This document shows, piece after piece, positions 23,193 to 33,066 of a DNA stretch of 64,000 nt. Position numbers and translations under genes: made by a program. The stretch comes from Gaeumannomyces sp. JS-464. Its lineage: Eukaryota > Ascomycota > Sordariomycetes > Magnaporthales > Magnaporthaceae. The DNA lies in contig NGZR01000001.1 of NCBI GenBank assembly GCA_002197995.1, positions 5,456,001 through 5,520,000 of the forward strand, given 5' to 3'. Below the pieces are notes generated by a model. The model saw only the letters and a program-made list of their open reading frames with translations, had not been told where the DNA came from and searched no databases. Each line of letters opens with the position of its first letter. The first letter of the stretch is position 1.

Positions 23193-24965
23193 ATGCGCCT
23201 CCTCAACACTCGGACTTTGCAACTGGAGGAATTTGGTGGCGGCGGTGACGGTGGTATCCCACCCTACTCTATCCTCTCGCATCGATGGGGACGTGAGGAA
23301 GTCGACTTCCGGGGCGTGCAATCCGAACGGTGCCATCATCTTCAAGGCTTCCAAAAGCTACTGAGATTCTGCGCAATTTCGCGCGAGGAGGGGTACGAGT
23401 ACGGGTGGATGGACACTTGTTGCATCGACAAGTCGTCCAGCGCCGAGTTGTCCGAGGCCATCAACTCCATGTTTCGATGGTATCAGGACGCGTCCATTTG
23501 TTACGCGCACCTCGGTGACGTGACGGACCCGCCAGGCACCGACCCAGCTTCACCCGATTCCTCCTTTCGGCGCAGTCAGTGGTTCGAGCGCGGCTGGACA
23601 CTCCAAGAGCTCATCGCGCCGGACTCGGTTGTCTTCCTGAACTCGGAATGGCAGGAAATCGGAACCAGGACGACACTGGGTCCCCTCCTACACTCCATCA
23701 CAGGTGTCCACAGTGAGCTCTTCAAGCCATCCATTCGGCGCGGGCACGGCTTGTCTGTGCTTTTGAGGCGATACTCGATCGCCCAGAAATTGTCCTGGGC
23801 GTCGCGGCGGACGACCACACGCATCGAGGACCAGGCCTACTGTCTCATGGGGCTGCTCGACGTTAATATGCCCCTGTTGTATGGCGAGGGCGAAAAGGCT
23901 TTCCTACGGCTACAGCAGCTCTTCATGAACCAATCGGACGACGCAAGCATCTTTGTGTGGGATAACCCGACGATCCCTGGCGCGCAGTCGCAGCGGCATC
24001 TCGTGACGGGTCTGCTGGCCGATTCGCCACGTTGCTTCATCCACGCCCACAATGTGGAGAGCATCCATTCTTCTAGAGTCCCTGCCGAGGGGTCAACTTT
24101 CTTGCACTGCTACGAAGTATCAAAGACCAGCGTCATCATGCGGGTCCCGGTCCTAGAGGCGAAGCTTGTCGACCCGACCCCTAGCGGCAATGACGACACC
24201 CTCACGCTGCTGCGGCCGCTGAACGACAAGCTGGTGTTTGTCGTGCTTGACTGCAGGGACGCCGAGACTGGCCGAAGAATTGTCCTGTCTCTTTTGAATT
24301 TAGCTCTGGGCGGATCCCGGGGCTTTTACAGATACCAGGTCGGCAAGACCCTTTACCACAACGGAGAGGCCTCCAGCCTGCCAGCACGCGGAAGGATAGT
24401 CGCATATATGGGGTCGGACTCGAGGTTCCTCGAGTATAGCCGCGGAAACATCAGAGATCTCGTGCCTAGAGGGTTGAATTTGGTGACTGTCCGAGTACAC
24501 ATGCCCCCGGGCAGCTGTCGGGTTCGGCGAGCTGGCGGCAAGCGGTGGGTATGGGCCAAGAGGAATGGGATGATAGGCAGTCCTGCGGTAGAAGTCGAGC
24601 TATGGGAAGCAACCTTCAGGATGAAAGACCCTCTGCCAGGTTGGATCGTATTTGATCCCCACGAGACTATCTCCTCGGACCAGCCCCGCCACCCTTTCGC
24701 GTTTGCGTGCCATCCCCAGCCGGGCGGCCACATGCGCTTTACTCTCCGCACGCTCGAGGGTCAGAGCGACGAGCTTGACGTCGCGGCCGCGGAGTGGGAC
24801 ATGTGCCACAGCGAAGAAGAGAGCGAGAAGCGACTCAGGCTTTCGGACGGGCAAGTGGCAGTCGTCAAGGCCAGGGTCGGGGCAGCTACGTGCAACTTCC
24901 TCGTCCTGATCCCGGTGTGCGTGTTTGATGACGACGCGGTGGCTCATGCCGCTGCTGCGACCTGA
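23193..24965 (+). CDS. HET-domain protein (heterokaryon incompatibility)
   Basis: Intact protein of 590 residues. The start at 23193 is chosen because HET proteins begin MRLLNT-like; the open frame extends upstream without matching the family. HET signatures are PPYSILSHRWG near residue 25, GYEYGWMDTCCIDK near residue 70, AINSMFRWYQDASICYAHL, RSQWFERGWTLQELIAPD and IEDQAYCLMGLLDVNMP. These define the HET domain, which triggers incompatibility-type cell death on non-self contact. The C-terminal 300 residues are variable and unassigned, with no NACHT, WD40 or ankyrin repeats. It lies 3.4 kb from the HeLo-domain gene, which suggests a self/non-self recognition neighbourhood; no physical link between the two is shown. 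Confidence 0.93.
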   Translation: MRLLNTRTLQLEEFGGGGDGGIPPYSILSHRWGREEVDFRGVQSERCHHLQGFQKLLRFCAISREEGYEYGWMDTCCIDKSSSAELSEAINSMFRWYQDASICYAHLGDVTDPPGTDPASPDSSFRRSQWFERGWTLQELIAPDSVVFLNSEWQEIGTRTTLGPLLHSITGVHSELFKPSIRRGHGLSVLLRRYSIAQKLSWASRRTTTRIEDQAYCLMGLLDVNMPLLYGEGEKAFLRLQQLFMNQSDDASIFVWDNPTIPGAQSQRHLVTGLLADSPRCFIHAHNVESIHSSRVPAEGSTFLHCYEVSKTSVIMRVPVLEAKLVDPTPSGNDDTLTLLRPLNDKLVFVVLDCRDAETGRRIVLSLLNLALGGSRGFYRYQVGKTLYHNGEASSLPARGRIVAYMGSDSRFLEYSRGNIRDLVPRGLNLVTVRVHMPPGSCRVRRAGGKRWVWAKRNGMIGSPAVEVELWEATFRMKDPLPGWIVFDPHETISSDQPRHPFAFACHPQPGGHMRFTLRTLEGQSDELDVAAAEWDMCHSEEESEKRLRLSDGQVAVVKARVGAATCNFLVLIPVCVFDDDAVAHAAAAT

Positions 24966-25990
24966 GCGGGAGAAGCTAAAGCTCTCGCGGGCACGACGGG
25001 AAACCTGATTTGATATCGGGCCCAGATAGCCCGCCGAGCTGGATGGATGCCTGGCTTTACGTAACGACGGGGAAAGTAAATCTTTGAAACGGGCGGGAAT
25101 GGCTTGTAGCATATTAAAGTGTAGCTCCCCGAGGCGCTCGAACCGGCGACTTCCCCTTAATCAACCGACGCGTCTTTGCCCAACCCGGTCTTGACGTTGG
25201 CATGATGCATATAGCCACCGCCTGAAACACTTCCAGAAAAGCGTGGGTATCCGATGCACATTGGCAGGCGTTGGAGGGGGGTTGAGTGAGGGGGTGTTGA
25301 TTAACTTTGGCCACGGCACGATTCCTCATCGTCCTTCGGCCTCTTTGCTCCTGGCAGGCCGGTCCCTGCATCGTCGGCGTTTTTCCACCCCGGCGCCACA
25401 GCCCCCTCGACCGGCCGGATCGGCGATGGGCAAACCTCAACCGCACGCCTCTTCCCGGACATGAGACAAATTATCCTGCGCCGCTCCGTGGTCGGCAAAA
25501 CGTGCCGAGAGCTCGTGTGGCAGGCAGCCCAAGGCTTGTTTTTTTTTACCCCTGGCCCTGTCGACGCATCAGGTCTGGGCGGCATGGAAGCTTTTTGCGA
25601 AGCCGGGCGGACTGAGCTCCCCGTCCCTCCCTCCCCTCCTCCGTCGAGAAATGCCGACTTGGCATGCTGGGGACGTCGTCCATCGCCACCCGCTTGCGCC
25701 TCCATGATGCCAAGCCTTGGTGGTGAGTCGGCAGACTCGAGGCCCTTGCGCAGATGCGAGGGCCGAGTGTAGTAGGGCCGAGTGTAGCAATCTTGATCAT
25801 GGAAAGGCATCTGAGATTTGTGACCCTTTTGTCGTTTATAAAAGGGAAGCAACATCGCCGTTGCAGATGGGAGGAAAATGATGTTGTTTGGCCGGACACC
25901 CTCAAGCATTCGTTGGCTCTCTCCATCAAAGGAACCCCAAGCTCTGCCGACAACACCATCCAAATAAGTAATACACAAACCACTTTGAAG
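24966..25990. other. 1-kb intergenic region
   Basis: Nothing coding. A tRNA-like T-arm at about 25120-25160 (minus strand) is discussed among rejected items. Confidence 0.5.
25837..25843 (+). promoter_or_regulatory. TATA box of the proline-rich gene
   Basis: TATAAAA, 154 nt before the ATG at 25991. Confidence 0.55.
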
Positions 25991-26915
25991 ATGAGGCCCA
26001 ACGCCCTGAGCGTCTACTGCGTCCTGCTGGGCGCCGCTGCCGCCGCCCCGGCCCCGGCTGTCAAAGGTAGACCGATGCCAAATTAAAATAATAAAGGCCC
26101 ATGGCCGTGACATCATTGTTCTTTTGTAGTAACCGCTCACACAAAAAAGGGCGACAAGCGCCGCCGGTCCCGAATCCTGAGCCTGGCGTCCCGCAGCCTG
26201 GCACCCCGCCGCCGGTCATTGAAGGTAAGGGCTTGCATCGTATGCGGTTGCACAGTGATGGAGGGTCAGGCTCGTCCATAGGCTAACCACTTATGCCATG
26301 TACAGGGCGACAAGTGCCTCCTCCTCCTCCCTTCCCGGCTCCTCCACCGCCTGGAGCTCCTGCTCCCTTCCCGGCGCCCCCACCGCCTGGAGTCCCTGCC
26401 CCCGCGCCCGCCCCTTTCCCGGGCCCTCCGCCCCGGGTGTTCCTCCTCCGGCGCCTCCGCCTCCGGGAGTCGCCCCTCCGGAGCCCGCGCCCTTCCCCGC
26501 GCCTCAACCCCCAGATGTGCCGGCTCCTTTCCCGGCACCCCCCCCCGGGCGTCGCTCCCCCGCCGCCCGCTCCCTTCCCAGGGGCCGCGCCTCCGGCCCC
26601 GCCGCCCCCGTTCCCAGGAGCCGCGCCCCCTCCGCCCCCGGCCCCGGCTCCGGCCCCGGCCCTGGCTCCGTTCCCGGGCCCTGCGCCCCCGCTCCCTCCC
26701 TGGACTCCGCTGGTGCCCCCGACGGCACCACCGGGGGTGACTGCGATGTGAGCAGCTGCGGCACGGTCGGCGCCGCCAGGAAGTCGCGGTTCCGCCGGAG
26801 GCTGCGCAAGCTCTTCCGCCGGGGACGGCGACGGCGACGGCACGACTCTGACTCGCCATACCCGTCTGGCGGTGATGACGCTGCTGCTGACTTTGACGAC
26901 GACTGGAAGCAGTAA
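25991..26915 (+). CDS. Secreted proline-rich repeat protein (several frameshifts)
   Basis: Exons are 25991-26066, 26130-26224 and 26306-26915. The signal peptide is RPNALSVYCVLLGAAAAAPA. Exons 2 and 3 both enter Pro-rich sequence behind the motif G-R-Q-(A/V)-P-P. Exon 3 is built of PFPAPPPPG(V/A)PAP-like units whose frame alternates three times. The A6 run near 26142-26147 also seems one A short, since RQAPPVPNPEPG lies in the other frame. With four one-base corrections all phases close at about 260 residues. The C-terminus is a strongly basic block (RRLRKLFRRGRRRRR) followed by an acidic end (DDAAADFDDDWKQ). I know no family with this layout; wall-binding or RNA/polyanion-binding are guesses. 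Confidence 0.6.
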
Positions 26916-27861
26916 ATCAAATAAATAAAAAACCCCCCGGCAGCGGCCGCGTGAACGCCACCGGTTCCCCGCAAATGGTGCACCCATCCCGTCCCGCTAT
27001 TATGCCGAAAGCCTGAGCGCCCCGCGCGAGCTCAGGGGCTCCGATACACTCCTTTCTTGTGCTCCTTCCTTGTGTCAGGAAATCTACTCCCTCCTTTTTC
27101 TCCGTTATCTTCCGCCGACTGCGGAGTCATTTTTTTCACCCTCGCGTTTCCCCCAGCACCGCGCTGCCCCCCTGAGTCTAGATTGCTTGAACAGACATTC
27201 CACGGTCGAATTCACAGTCGGTCGTTGTCACTGGATCTCATTTCATGTTACCAACATCTAGGGGTTTGGAAAGAGGTGTTGGAATTCCCGTCGCTACGAT
27301 GCCTTGTTGCTCGCGACCAAAACACAGTACGCCTGGAGGAAGATGAAAGCTGGATGGCTCCTATCGACACACGCCTTGTAAAGGCATTACGATATTTAAT
27401 ATTCCCCGATAGGTAGCTCTATGTTAGGTGCCCTACTTAGTGAACTATTTTTTATTTCCTTGACCACTCTCCTCCAGTAAGCCATGTTTTCTTAGTCAAG
27501 GGCCGACGTTCAGGGAGCCTTCGAGAAAGCAGATGGTGCACATCAGTCTCTGCTCCATGATTCCCATCGTCGCATGCGAGAACGAATCGGCAAACAAGCT
27601 TCCGGAGAAGCATGTCAAGATAGCCAGATACGCGACCGCCACAACGCCAAGAATATTATCACGGCCCGTCGTGTATGTGAAATCTGGCACTTTGATAATG
27701 CCGCCATGACTCCTTTCCGGGCGCGAGTTTGGCACACCCCAACCTCATTCCGCAGAATCCTTCCGCGTATGTACCATCCCTGCGCCCAATGCCCAGATCC
27801 TCCCCGCCCGGAGATAAAGCAGCAGGGTCCAGAGAATCAATCCAGAGTGAGGCATTACCCA
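26916..27861. other. intergenic region (convergent 3' ends)
   Basis: No supported gene in about 950 bases. Confidence 0.5.
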
Positions 27862-29309
27862 TCAGGCCTGCAGGTGCCTCCGCCGGAGGCAGTGGCCGCG
27901 GCCCTTGAACGTCGACCCGATCTCACCCCATTTGATGTTGCTGAAGGTAACCTCGGGGCTAGGCTCGATAAGGCGGATGTTGCCGGGCGCCCCCTCGGTT
28001 GCGTTGCAGGGTCCCGCGCCCTGGGCAGCGCCGTCGAGCCACTGCATGTGTCCGCCCTCGTCCCACCAGATGCTCATGGCGAGCACCATCCCCCGCGCCA
28101 GCGCGTCGCCCATGCCCTCGTGCGCGCCCAGCTCCATGAACCGCCGGCTGCCCGTGAGCTTGCAGAACTCGTCGTTCATGGCATCCACCGCCGGCAGGCC
28201 TTTCACCCGGACGGCGTCAGCCCGGATCACAATGTTATCCTGCACGTACAGGCGCCGAATCTCGACCAGTTTGCCGGCCTTGTTGGCGGGAAACTGTGTG
28301 ACGACCGTCATGGGCTTGCTGGTGTCCACCTTGAAGGTGTCGTTATTGCCGTAATAGTATGGCTGTTCGATCCGGTAGGGGTTCCAAGCGCAACTGTTGT
28401 AAAGGGGGAAATTGAAAGGTTAGCAGAAGGAGCTGCGGCGCCAGGATTGAAAGACATGGCCTACTTACCCGTTCTTGTCGCAAACACCTTCAAACTGGCA
28501 CTCCTCGCCCTCACACTCATAAAGAGCAGTCTGGTTGCAGGGGTGTGGGGCAATGTGGTTGGCGCGGCTGTTCGCCTCCCAGATGTCCATCTCATTGCAG
28601 CAGCTTCCGGTCCCCTTGATGTTGCCCTAGAAAAGTCATACCAGGTTCCGCGTCAGCTCAGATTGTGGAGCACGTCATCACATCCCTCGGGGACAGAGCG
28701 GTTGACTGACCTCTCCGTTGATAAAAGGGGTAGTGTAGCACTGAGCATCGCAATATCCAGTGCCCCAGTATGCACCACCCTTGTTCAGCTCGCTCTTCCC
28801 GCCGCCGGCCAGCATCTCGGACAGATAAAGGGCGCTGTTCATGCCGCACGGCAGCTTGTCCATGAGGACGTCGAAAGTGAACTCGTTGCCCGTCAGCTCG
28901 AGCATCTCGTACTTGTGCTCGGTCTCGTCGAGTAGGTAGACGCGCGGCGTGACGAGCTTGCCATTAAGAAGCTGCTGGAGGCGCAGGCTGGTGCCGCTGG
29001 TGGAGACTCCGACGACGCCATAGTCCTCGATGCCCTCCATGACGCAGTTCTCGGCGCACGCCTCCTTGGTCGGGCACGCCGTCGCGTTGGCCCGCTCGCC
29101 CCATGAGCCGCAGTGGTGGCCGTTGGCTTGCTGGTACACGGGGTGGGCAAGGGAGTCCAGAACGATATAGTTGGTCTTCTCCTCGCAGCCGCCAGCGAGT
29201 GTGCAACGAAAGGTGGTGATCTTGGGGTGGACCTCGGTGCCTACGGGCTTCTGGGCCGCAACGAGGCCCCGAGCAGGGCGACCCCGCAGAGCACTGCTGA
29301 CTTGGCCAT
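27862..29309 (-). CDS. GH7 endo-beta-1,4-glucanase, no CBM (one frameshift in the signal peptide)
   Basis: Secreted cellulase of glycoside hydrolase family 7, hydrolysing internal beta-1,4-glucan bonds with retention. Exons are 29309-28711, 28626-28469 and 28393-27862, joined in phase. The catalytic E-x-D-x-x-E motif is intact in CCNEMDIWEAN. Cysteine-rich surroundings match GH7 (GGAYWGTGYCDAQC, CEGEECQFEGVCDKNG). At about 429 residues without linker or CBM1 it fits the endoglucanase branch better than cellobiohydrolase I. The signal peptide frame breaks at the 4-base C run 29267-29270 (minus-strand G); one more base gives ALLGGLVAAQKPVGTE. The last residues GHCLRRRHLQA look atypical and may reflect read-through after another small error. 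Confidence 0.9.
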
Positions 29310-30279
29310 TTTCAAGGACGGCAGATCGTCCTTTCGTCGTAGCAAAGTGTCGCTTATGTTGCAGACAGAGCAGTCCCTGGTGATGGGCAGGTGATCTCTA
29401 TCCGACGGGGAGCCCATGGTAGGCTAGACAGGTTCATAAATAAGCCATACTTTGTTGATTTCAGCTGCACTAGCGTCATGAAGGCCAGAATCGCGAACAT
29501 GCAAGCGATGGCTCCGTTGCCAATGCAATGCCATGGCTGCTGGCGGAATGACGGAAAGCTAGGTGGACGCGTCTCTGTTGCCCAGGCGGCTTGGGGGTAG
29601 CAAGTACATGTGTCCCAAGGACGGGAATCGGAGCGGTGGGCAAGATTCCCATGATTTGAGATTAGCCGGAGGGAAAGGAGCCGCCCAAGGTCTGGTGAAG
29701 TCATTGAAGTTTTCCACGAAATCCCCCACCAATTGGATCGCCCTTTCCTTTTTGAAATGTCCAGCCGTGCCAGCTGCCAAGCTGCCAGCACAAAAACAGC
29801 ACACCTCCATCTTTTTTGCCCTGCTTGCCTTCGGAATCCGCTCCCGAATTCCATCCAGCGGTGGTCGTATGCACTCATCTGACTTGCCACTCAAAATCAG
29901 TTTACGCGCCATACGCCTGCCAGGAGTGCTCGACACGGCGGTTCGAGCAACCTTGGCTTTTATTGTCACCATTTGTCATCTCCCCCGGCACACCTCTAGT
30001 GGCCTATAACGCAACGCTTTACCAAGGCTTCCAGGTACCATTCGCTGACTGTCGGGCAAAGCGGACCCGAGCCGCGGCTGGGCGTCGTCTCCCTCGCCTG
30101 CGTGTGCCTGGCGTCCCAGCGGTAGCGCCGCAGGATCGCGCTGAAGCACCAATATTTTTCACATAGAAAACCCCTAGGGACTTGGCATCGTACGGTATGC
30201 AAAACATGCTGAGTCGATCCATCTCTGCTCTACGTGGGCTGTAGAAGCACAATCAAGGCGTTGATCCGTCGCCTGAACA
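29310..30279. other. intergenic region with GH7 promoter
   Basis: No supported gene. It contains the upstream region of the GH7 gene, including a candidate XlnR/Xyr1 site. Confidence 0.5.
29662..29667 (-). promoter_or_regulatory. Candidate XlnR/Xyr1 binding site
   Basis: GGCTAA on the minus strand, about 355 nt upstream of the GH7 start codon. This hexamer is the core recognised by the cellulase/xylanase activator XlnR/Xyr1. A six-base match alone is weak. Confidence 0.3.
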
Positions 30280-31430
30280 AGTCCCGAGAATGTCATCGTG
30301 GTCCCCACGCTACCCTAGGCGGCGGGTCCGCAACACGCACACTATTCCCGGTATTGAGTGCGCCGATATCCTGTAGATCCGGCCATCGGCGGCGAGCTCA
30401 GCTGGGTTACAGCGCCGTGCCGCAAATCCACCTAGATAATCCCAACGCCGTCGCCCCCCGTTGGCAAGGGACTAGGCGGTGCGTCCATAGCCAATGGAGA
30501 GGGCACGGTCGGGCTGCCCCTGGCCCAAATTGGCTTGCCCGATCTAGTCCCAGGGTATCAACATGAACCCGAAACTGTATTTTGTCGGCTGCGGCGGTCC
30601 GAGGTGATGTCCACGATTATGATCTTTGGGCCAACCTTATCGGCGACATCCGCCGGTTGTACAAGGGCTTGCTGCCCGTTCATGCACAGTTCTAAGACCT
30701 TTTACTCCGAGCCGATCCCAGACTCCCACGACCACTACGGTCCCATCAAGATCCAGGCATCATCCTCAATCAACCGCACATTGCCCCTGCGGGAGCCGCT
30801 CTAGTCATGGGAGGAGCTCGGCGTGACGCCGCCCCAGACTCTTGGTGGCATTGCCAAAGAAAGCGGCAGCCCGCTGTTCAACGACCTGCAGTGCGCTCCG
30901 AGTTCTTGGGCCGGTTTTGGTATCGGCGGACAGTTCGGCAAGGCTGGATTAGCTGCCGCTATCAAGGAGGTTCGCAGCAGCGTCACGATCCGGTCCGACA
31001 GGATCACGGACGCGCCCCTCGTCGACCTCAGCTTCCTGGATACGGCCGTCGACTGTTTCGCCGCGCCCCCAATTCGTTCAGCCAAGCGTTCAAACTTCTT
31101 GTCGTCGACAAAATGGTTCTATGCCGGAATCTTATTGCCGGCGAGATGAGCACCGCGTCGCTGATGATAGAGTCGACCGGCGACGAGATCGACGCCGCGC
31201 CAGGAGCCGCGCCCAAGGCTGCCTTCACCAGGCGGGCATGGCGGCAATGGACAAGATAGTCGACACTAGTCTGCGCTTCGGGGGCGCGAAGGGACTGGGG
31301 GTCGGTCGTGGATACGTCGTGCTGCCGCTATCGGTTTGGGCCTACGGTCTGCCAGAGCGGACCCCGTTATTTCCATGCAGGAGAGAAGTGAAGGGGGTGT
31401 CGAGGAGAGTAATGGGTAGATGACGGTGAC
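30280..31430 (+). pseudogene. GMC oxidoreductase relic
   Basis: Fragments of a glucose-methanol-choline oxidoreductase lie in all three frames. In order they are GYSAVPQIHLDNPNAVAP, VGKGLGGASIANG (the GMC signature that binds FAD), DYDLWANLIGDIRRLYKGLL, HYGPIKIQASSSINRTLPL, SWEELGVTPPQTLG, and late SDRITDAPLVDLSFLDTA, which matches the region before the active site. An in-frame stop follows KGLLPVHAQF, and at least four frame changes are needed. The N-terminal GxGxxG and the C-terminal His/Asn catalytic region are not recognisable. The damage is far denser than in other genes here, so this is a true relic rather than a sequencing artefact. Confidence 0.6.
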
Positions 31431-32535
31431 TTTGCAGGGCGTATTGCGGCATAAGCCCTAGTCATGGCACCGCTGAAGCGGTAGACGGAGGTCAAGCATC
31501 ATTTCAGAATATACGGGTTCAATTAGGTGCCCACAGGCTCATATATACCCCGACATTTTCCAGAGAAAGAGAGAAAAAGTAACGATTTCTCTCATTCTTG
31601 TTGCCTCCTTCACTGCGAACGACAAGGCACGCTCTCCTGCCGATAGGTGGTACTTCGGGCACGCATGCCCGGCATGGAGACACCAGGGAGAAGGAGGTGA
31701 GCGGATCAGGCCCGGTTCGATACCAAAGGAGAACTCGCTTGGGTTTTGGGTTTGAGGTGGGGAGTAGCGCTTGGACTCTGTCGTCAGATCCCGCCGCACG
31801 GGATGTCACTGGCGTATGTCGGCACGCACCCAGCAGGGTTCCGCCCTGCCTAAGAATATCCCACTGCTGGTCCCTGACCAGAGTCGCGTGTGCCTGGGCC
31901 TACACGACACGACCCCCATCCATCCTGTCGCGATATCAGGGCAAGGGCACAATGACGTCAAGCACGGACATAAATAAGGCACCAGGTACTGTCCCCAATG
32001 CTTTTTAAGCTATTACTGGAGGAGCATAGTCGCCACTCTAGAGGCTCAACAGCCGGATCCTTGCAGTACGACGTGCACGACAGGGCGTCGGCACCCGAAA
32101 ATAACGAGGCCCATCAATTAAAGTTGTTTTTGTTTTCTATTCCCGTCCCTCGATCTACGCAAATTACCGGATTAGGCTTGAAACAAAGTCATGGCCGCGA
32201 GCGACAGGGTCCTCGCCAAGGAGACGCATAACATGGATCCGCACTCCCTGGGGGATTCATTGGCCGGTTTAATCGCTTCCCATGAATCCCATCGTGGCTG
32301 GCCGCCAAGCCCCCATCGCGTCCGCATGGCATTGCGGCCTGTGTTCGTGTCAGCGATGATGGAGAAAATATCCTCGTCTTCAAGATCCAAAGACCAATCA
32401 AACGATATATATCTCGGCCAGCCTCCCCGATCTGTTAGTGCTTTTTTTTTTTCTTGTCTCCATCCTCATCCGGACCAACGAGAACAATCCTCACTCTTCA
32501 GCATCAAAACAAAACCTCCCACCACAACCACCAAG
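31431..32535. other. 1.1-kb region upstream of the peptide-precursor gene
   Basis: No gene seen. The last about 130 bases contain an AT-rich core (GATATATATC at about 32404) and a pyrimidine-rich leader followed by an A/C-rich 5' UTR, as in strongly expressed fungal genes. Confidence 0.5.
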
Positions 32536-33066
32536 ATGCAGTTCTCATCCATCTTCAGCCAGGTGGCCGTGGCCCTCTTCATCGCCCAGGCCGCCGCCGC
32601 GCCCCTGACGAGCGGCGAGAGCGTGCAGAAGCGCGCCGTCAGGTGCATGGCCCTGGGCCCCATGTGCGAGGGCGGCAGCAGCAGCCCCGCCACCACCAAG
32701 CCGACCAGGAGCAGCCTCAGGCACACGGTCAGGGCGCGCGAGGTCAGGTGCATGGCCCTGGGCCCCATGTGCGAAGGCAACGACAGCATCACCACCACCA
32801 CCCCCAAGGCCAACAAGCCAAAGAAGGAGAGCGGCCGCAGCAAGGGCCCGAACTCCAAGGTCAGGGCGCGCCAGATCAAGTGCATGGCCATCGGCCCCAT
32901 GTGTGATGGCGGCGGCGCCAGCAAGGGCAACGACACCGAGCCGCTGCAGAAGCCTGCCGCCTCCACCGCCAGCGCCCCCGTCATCGCTCGCGACGTGGAG
33001 GAGACCGCTGCCGAGGAGCGCTCCGCCGAGGAAGCCTCCGCTGAGGAAGAGGCCGATTCGGAGTAG
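32536..33066 (+). CDS. Secreted repeat-peptide precursor (alpha-pheromone-like or RiPP-like)
   Basis: Intact 176-residue single-exon precursor. Residues 1-22 form a signal peptide (MQFSSIFSQVAVALFIAQAA). Three copies of one short element follow: V-R-C-M-A-L-G-P-M-C-E-G at 35-46 and 70-81, and I-K-C-M-A-I-G-P-M-C-D-G at 114-125. Copy 1 follows a Kex2-type K-R (residues 32-33); copies 2 and 3 follow R-A-R. Spacers are Ser/Thr/Lys-rich and free of cysteine. The tail (EETAAEERSAEEASAEEEAD) is acidic with A-E/E-A dipeptides. Secretion, processing sites and repeated conserved cores match alpha-pheromone and dikaritin-type RiPP precursors. C-x3-G-x2-C equals the Cys/Gly spacing of Sordariomycete alpha-pheromones, but the flanking Trp residues are absent. 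Confidence 0.85.
   Translation: MQFSSIFSQVAVALFIAQAAAAPLTSGESVQKRAVRCMALGPMCEGGSSSPATTKPTRSSLRHTVRAREVRCMALGPMCEGNDSITTTTPKANKPKKESGRSKGPNSKVRARQIKCMAIGPMCDGGGASKGNDTEPLQKPAASTASAPVIARDVEETAAEERSAEEASAEEEADSE
32638..32673 (+). repeat. Core peptide repeat, copy 1
   Basis: Encodes V-R-C-M-A-L-G-P-M-C-E-G directly after K-R-A. Nearly identical in DNA to copy 2, which suggests recent duplication or homogenisation. Confidence 0.9.
32743..32778 (+). repeat. Core peptide repeat, copy 2
   Basis: Encodes the same 12 residues as copy 1 after R-A-R-E. Confidence 0.9.
32875..32910 (+). repeat. Core peptide repeat, copy 3 (variant)
   Basis: Encodes I-K-C-M-A-I-G-P-M-C-D-G after R-A-R-Q. All changes are conservative and both cysteines, Gly, Pro and Met residues are kept, which indicates selection on the peptide. 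Confidence 0.9.

Noticed and set aside
25112..25200. tRNA-like T-arm on the minus strand (GGTTCGAGC context)
   Set aside because: A T-arm-like stretch ends in GGGGAGCTAC, but no 5' strand able to pair as an acceptor stem lies 70-95 nt upstream, and no clear D-arm or anticodon arm is visible.
26266..26987. Arg/Gly-rich antisense ORFs over the proline-rich gene
   Set aside because: They are the complement of CCN codons. Signal peptide, introns and TATA box support the plus strand.
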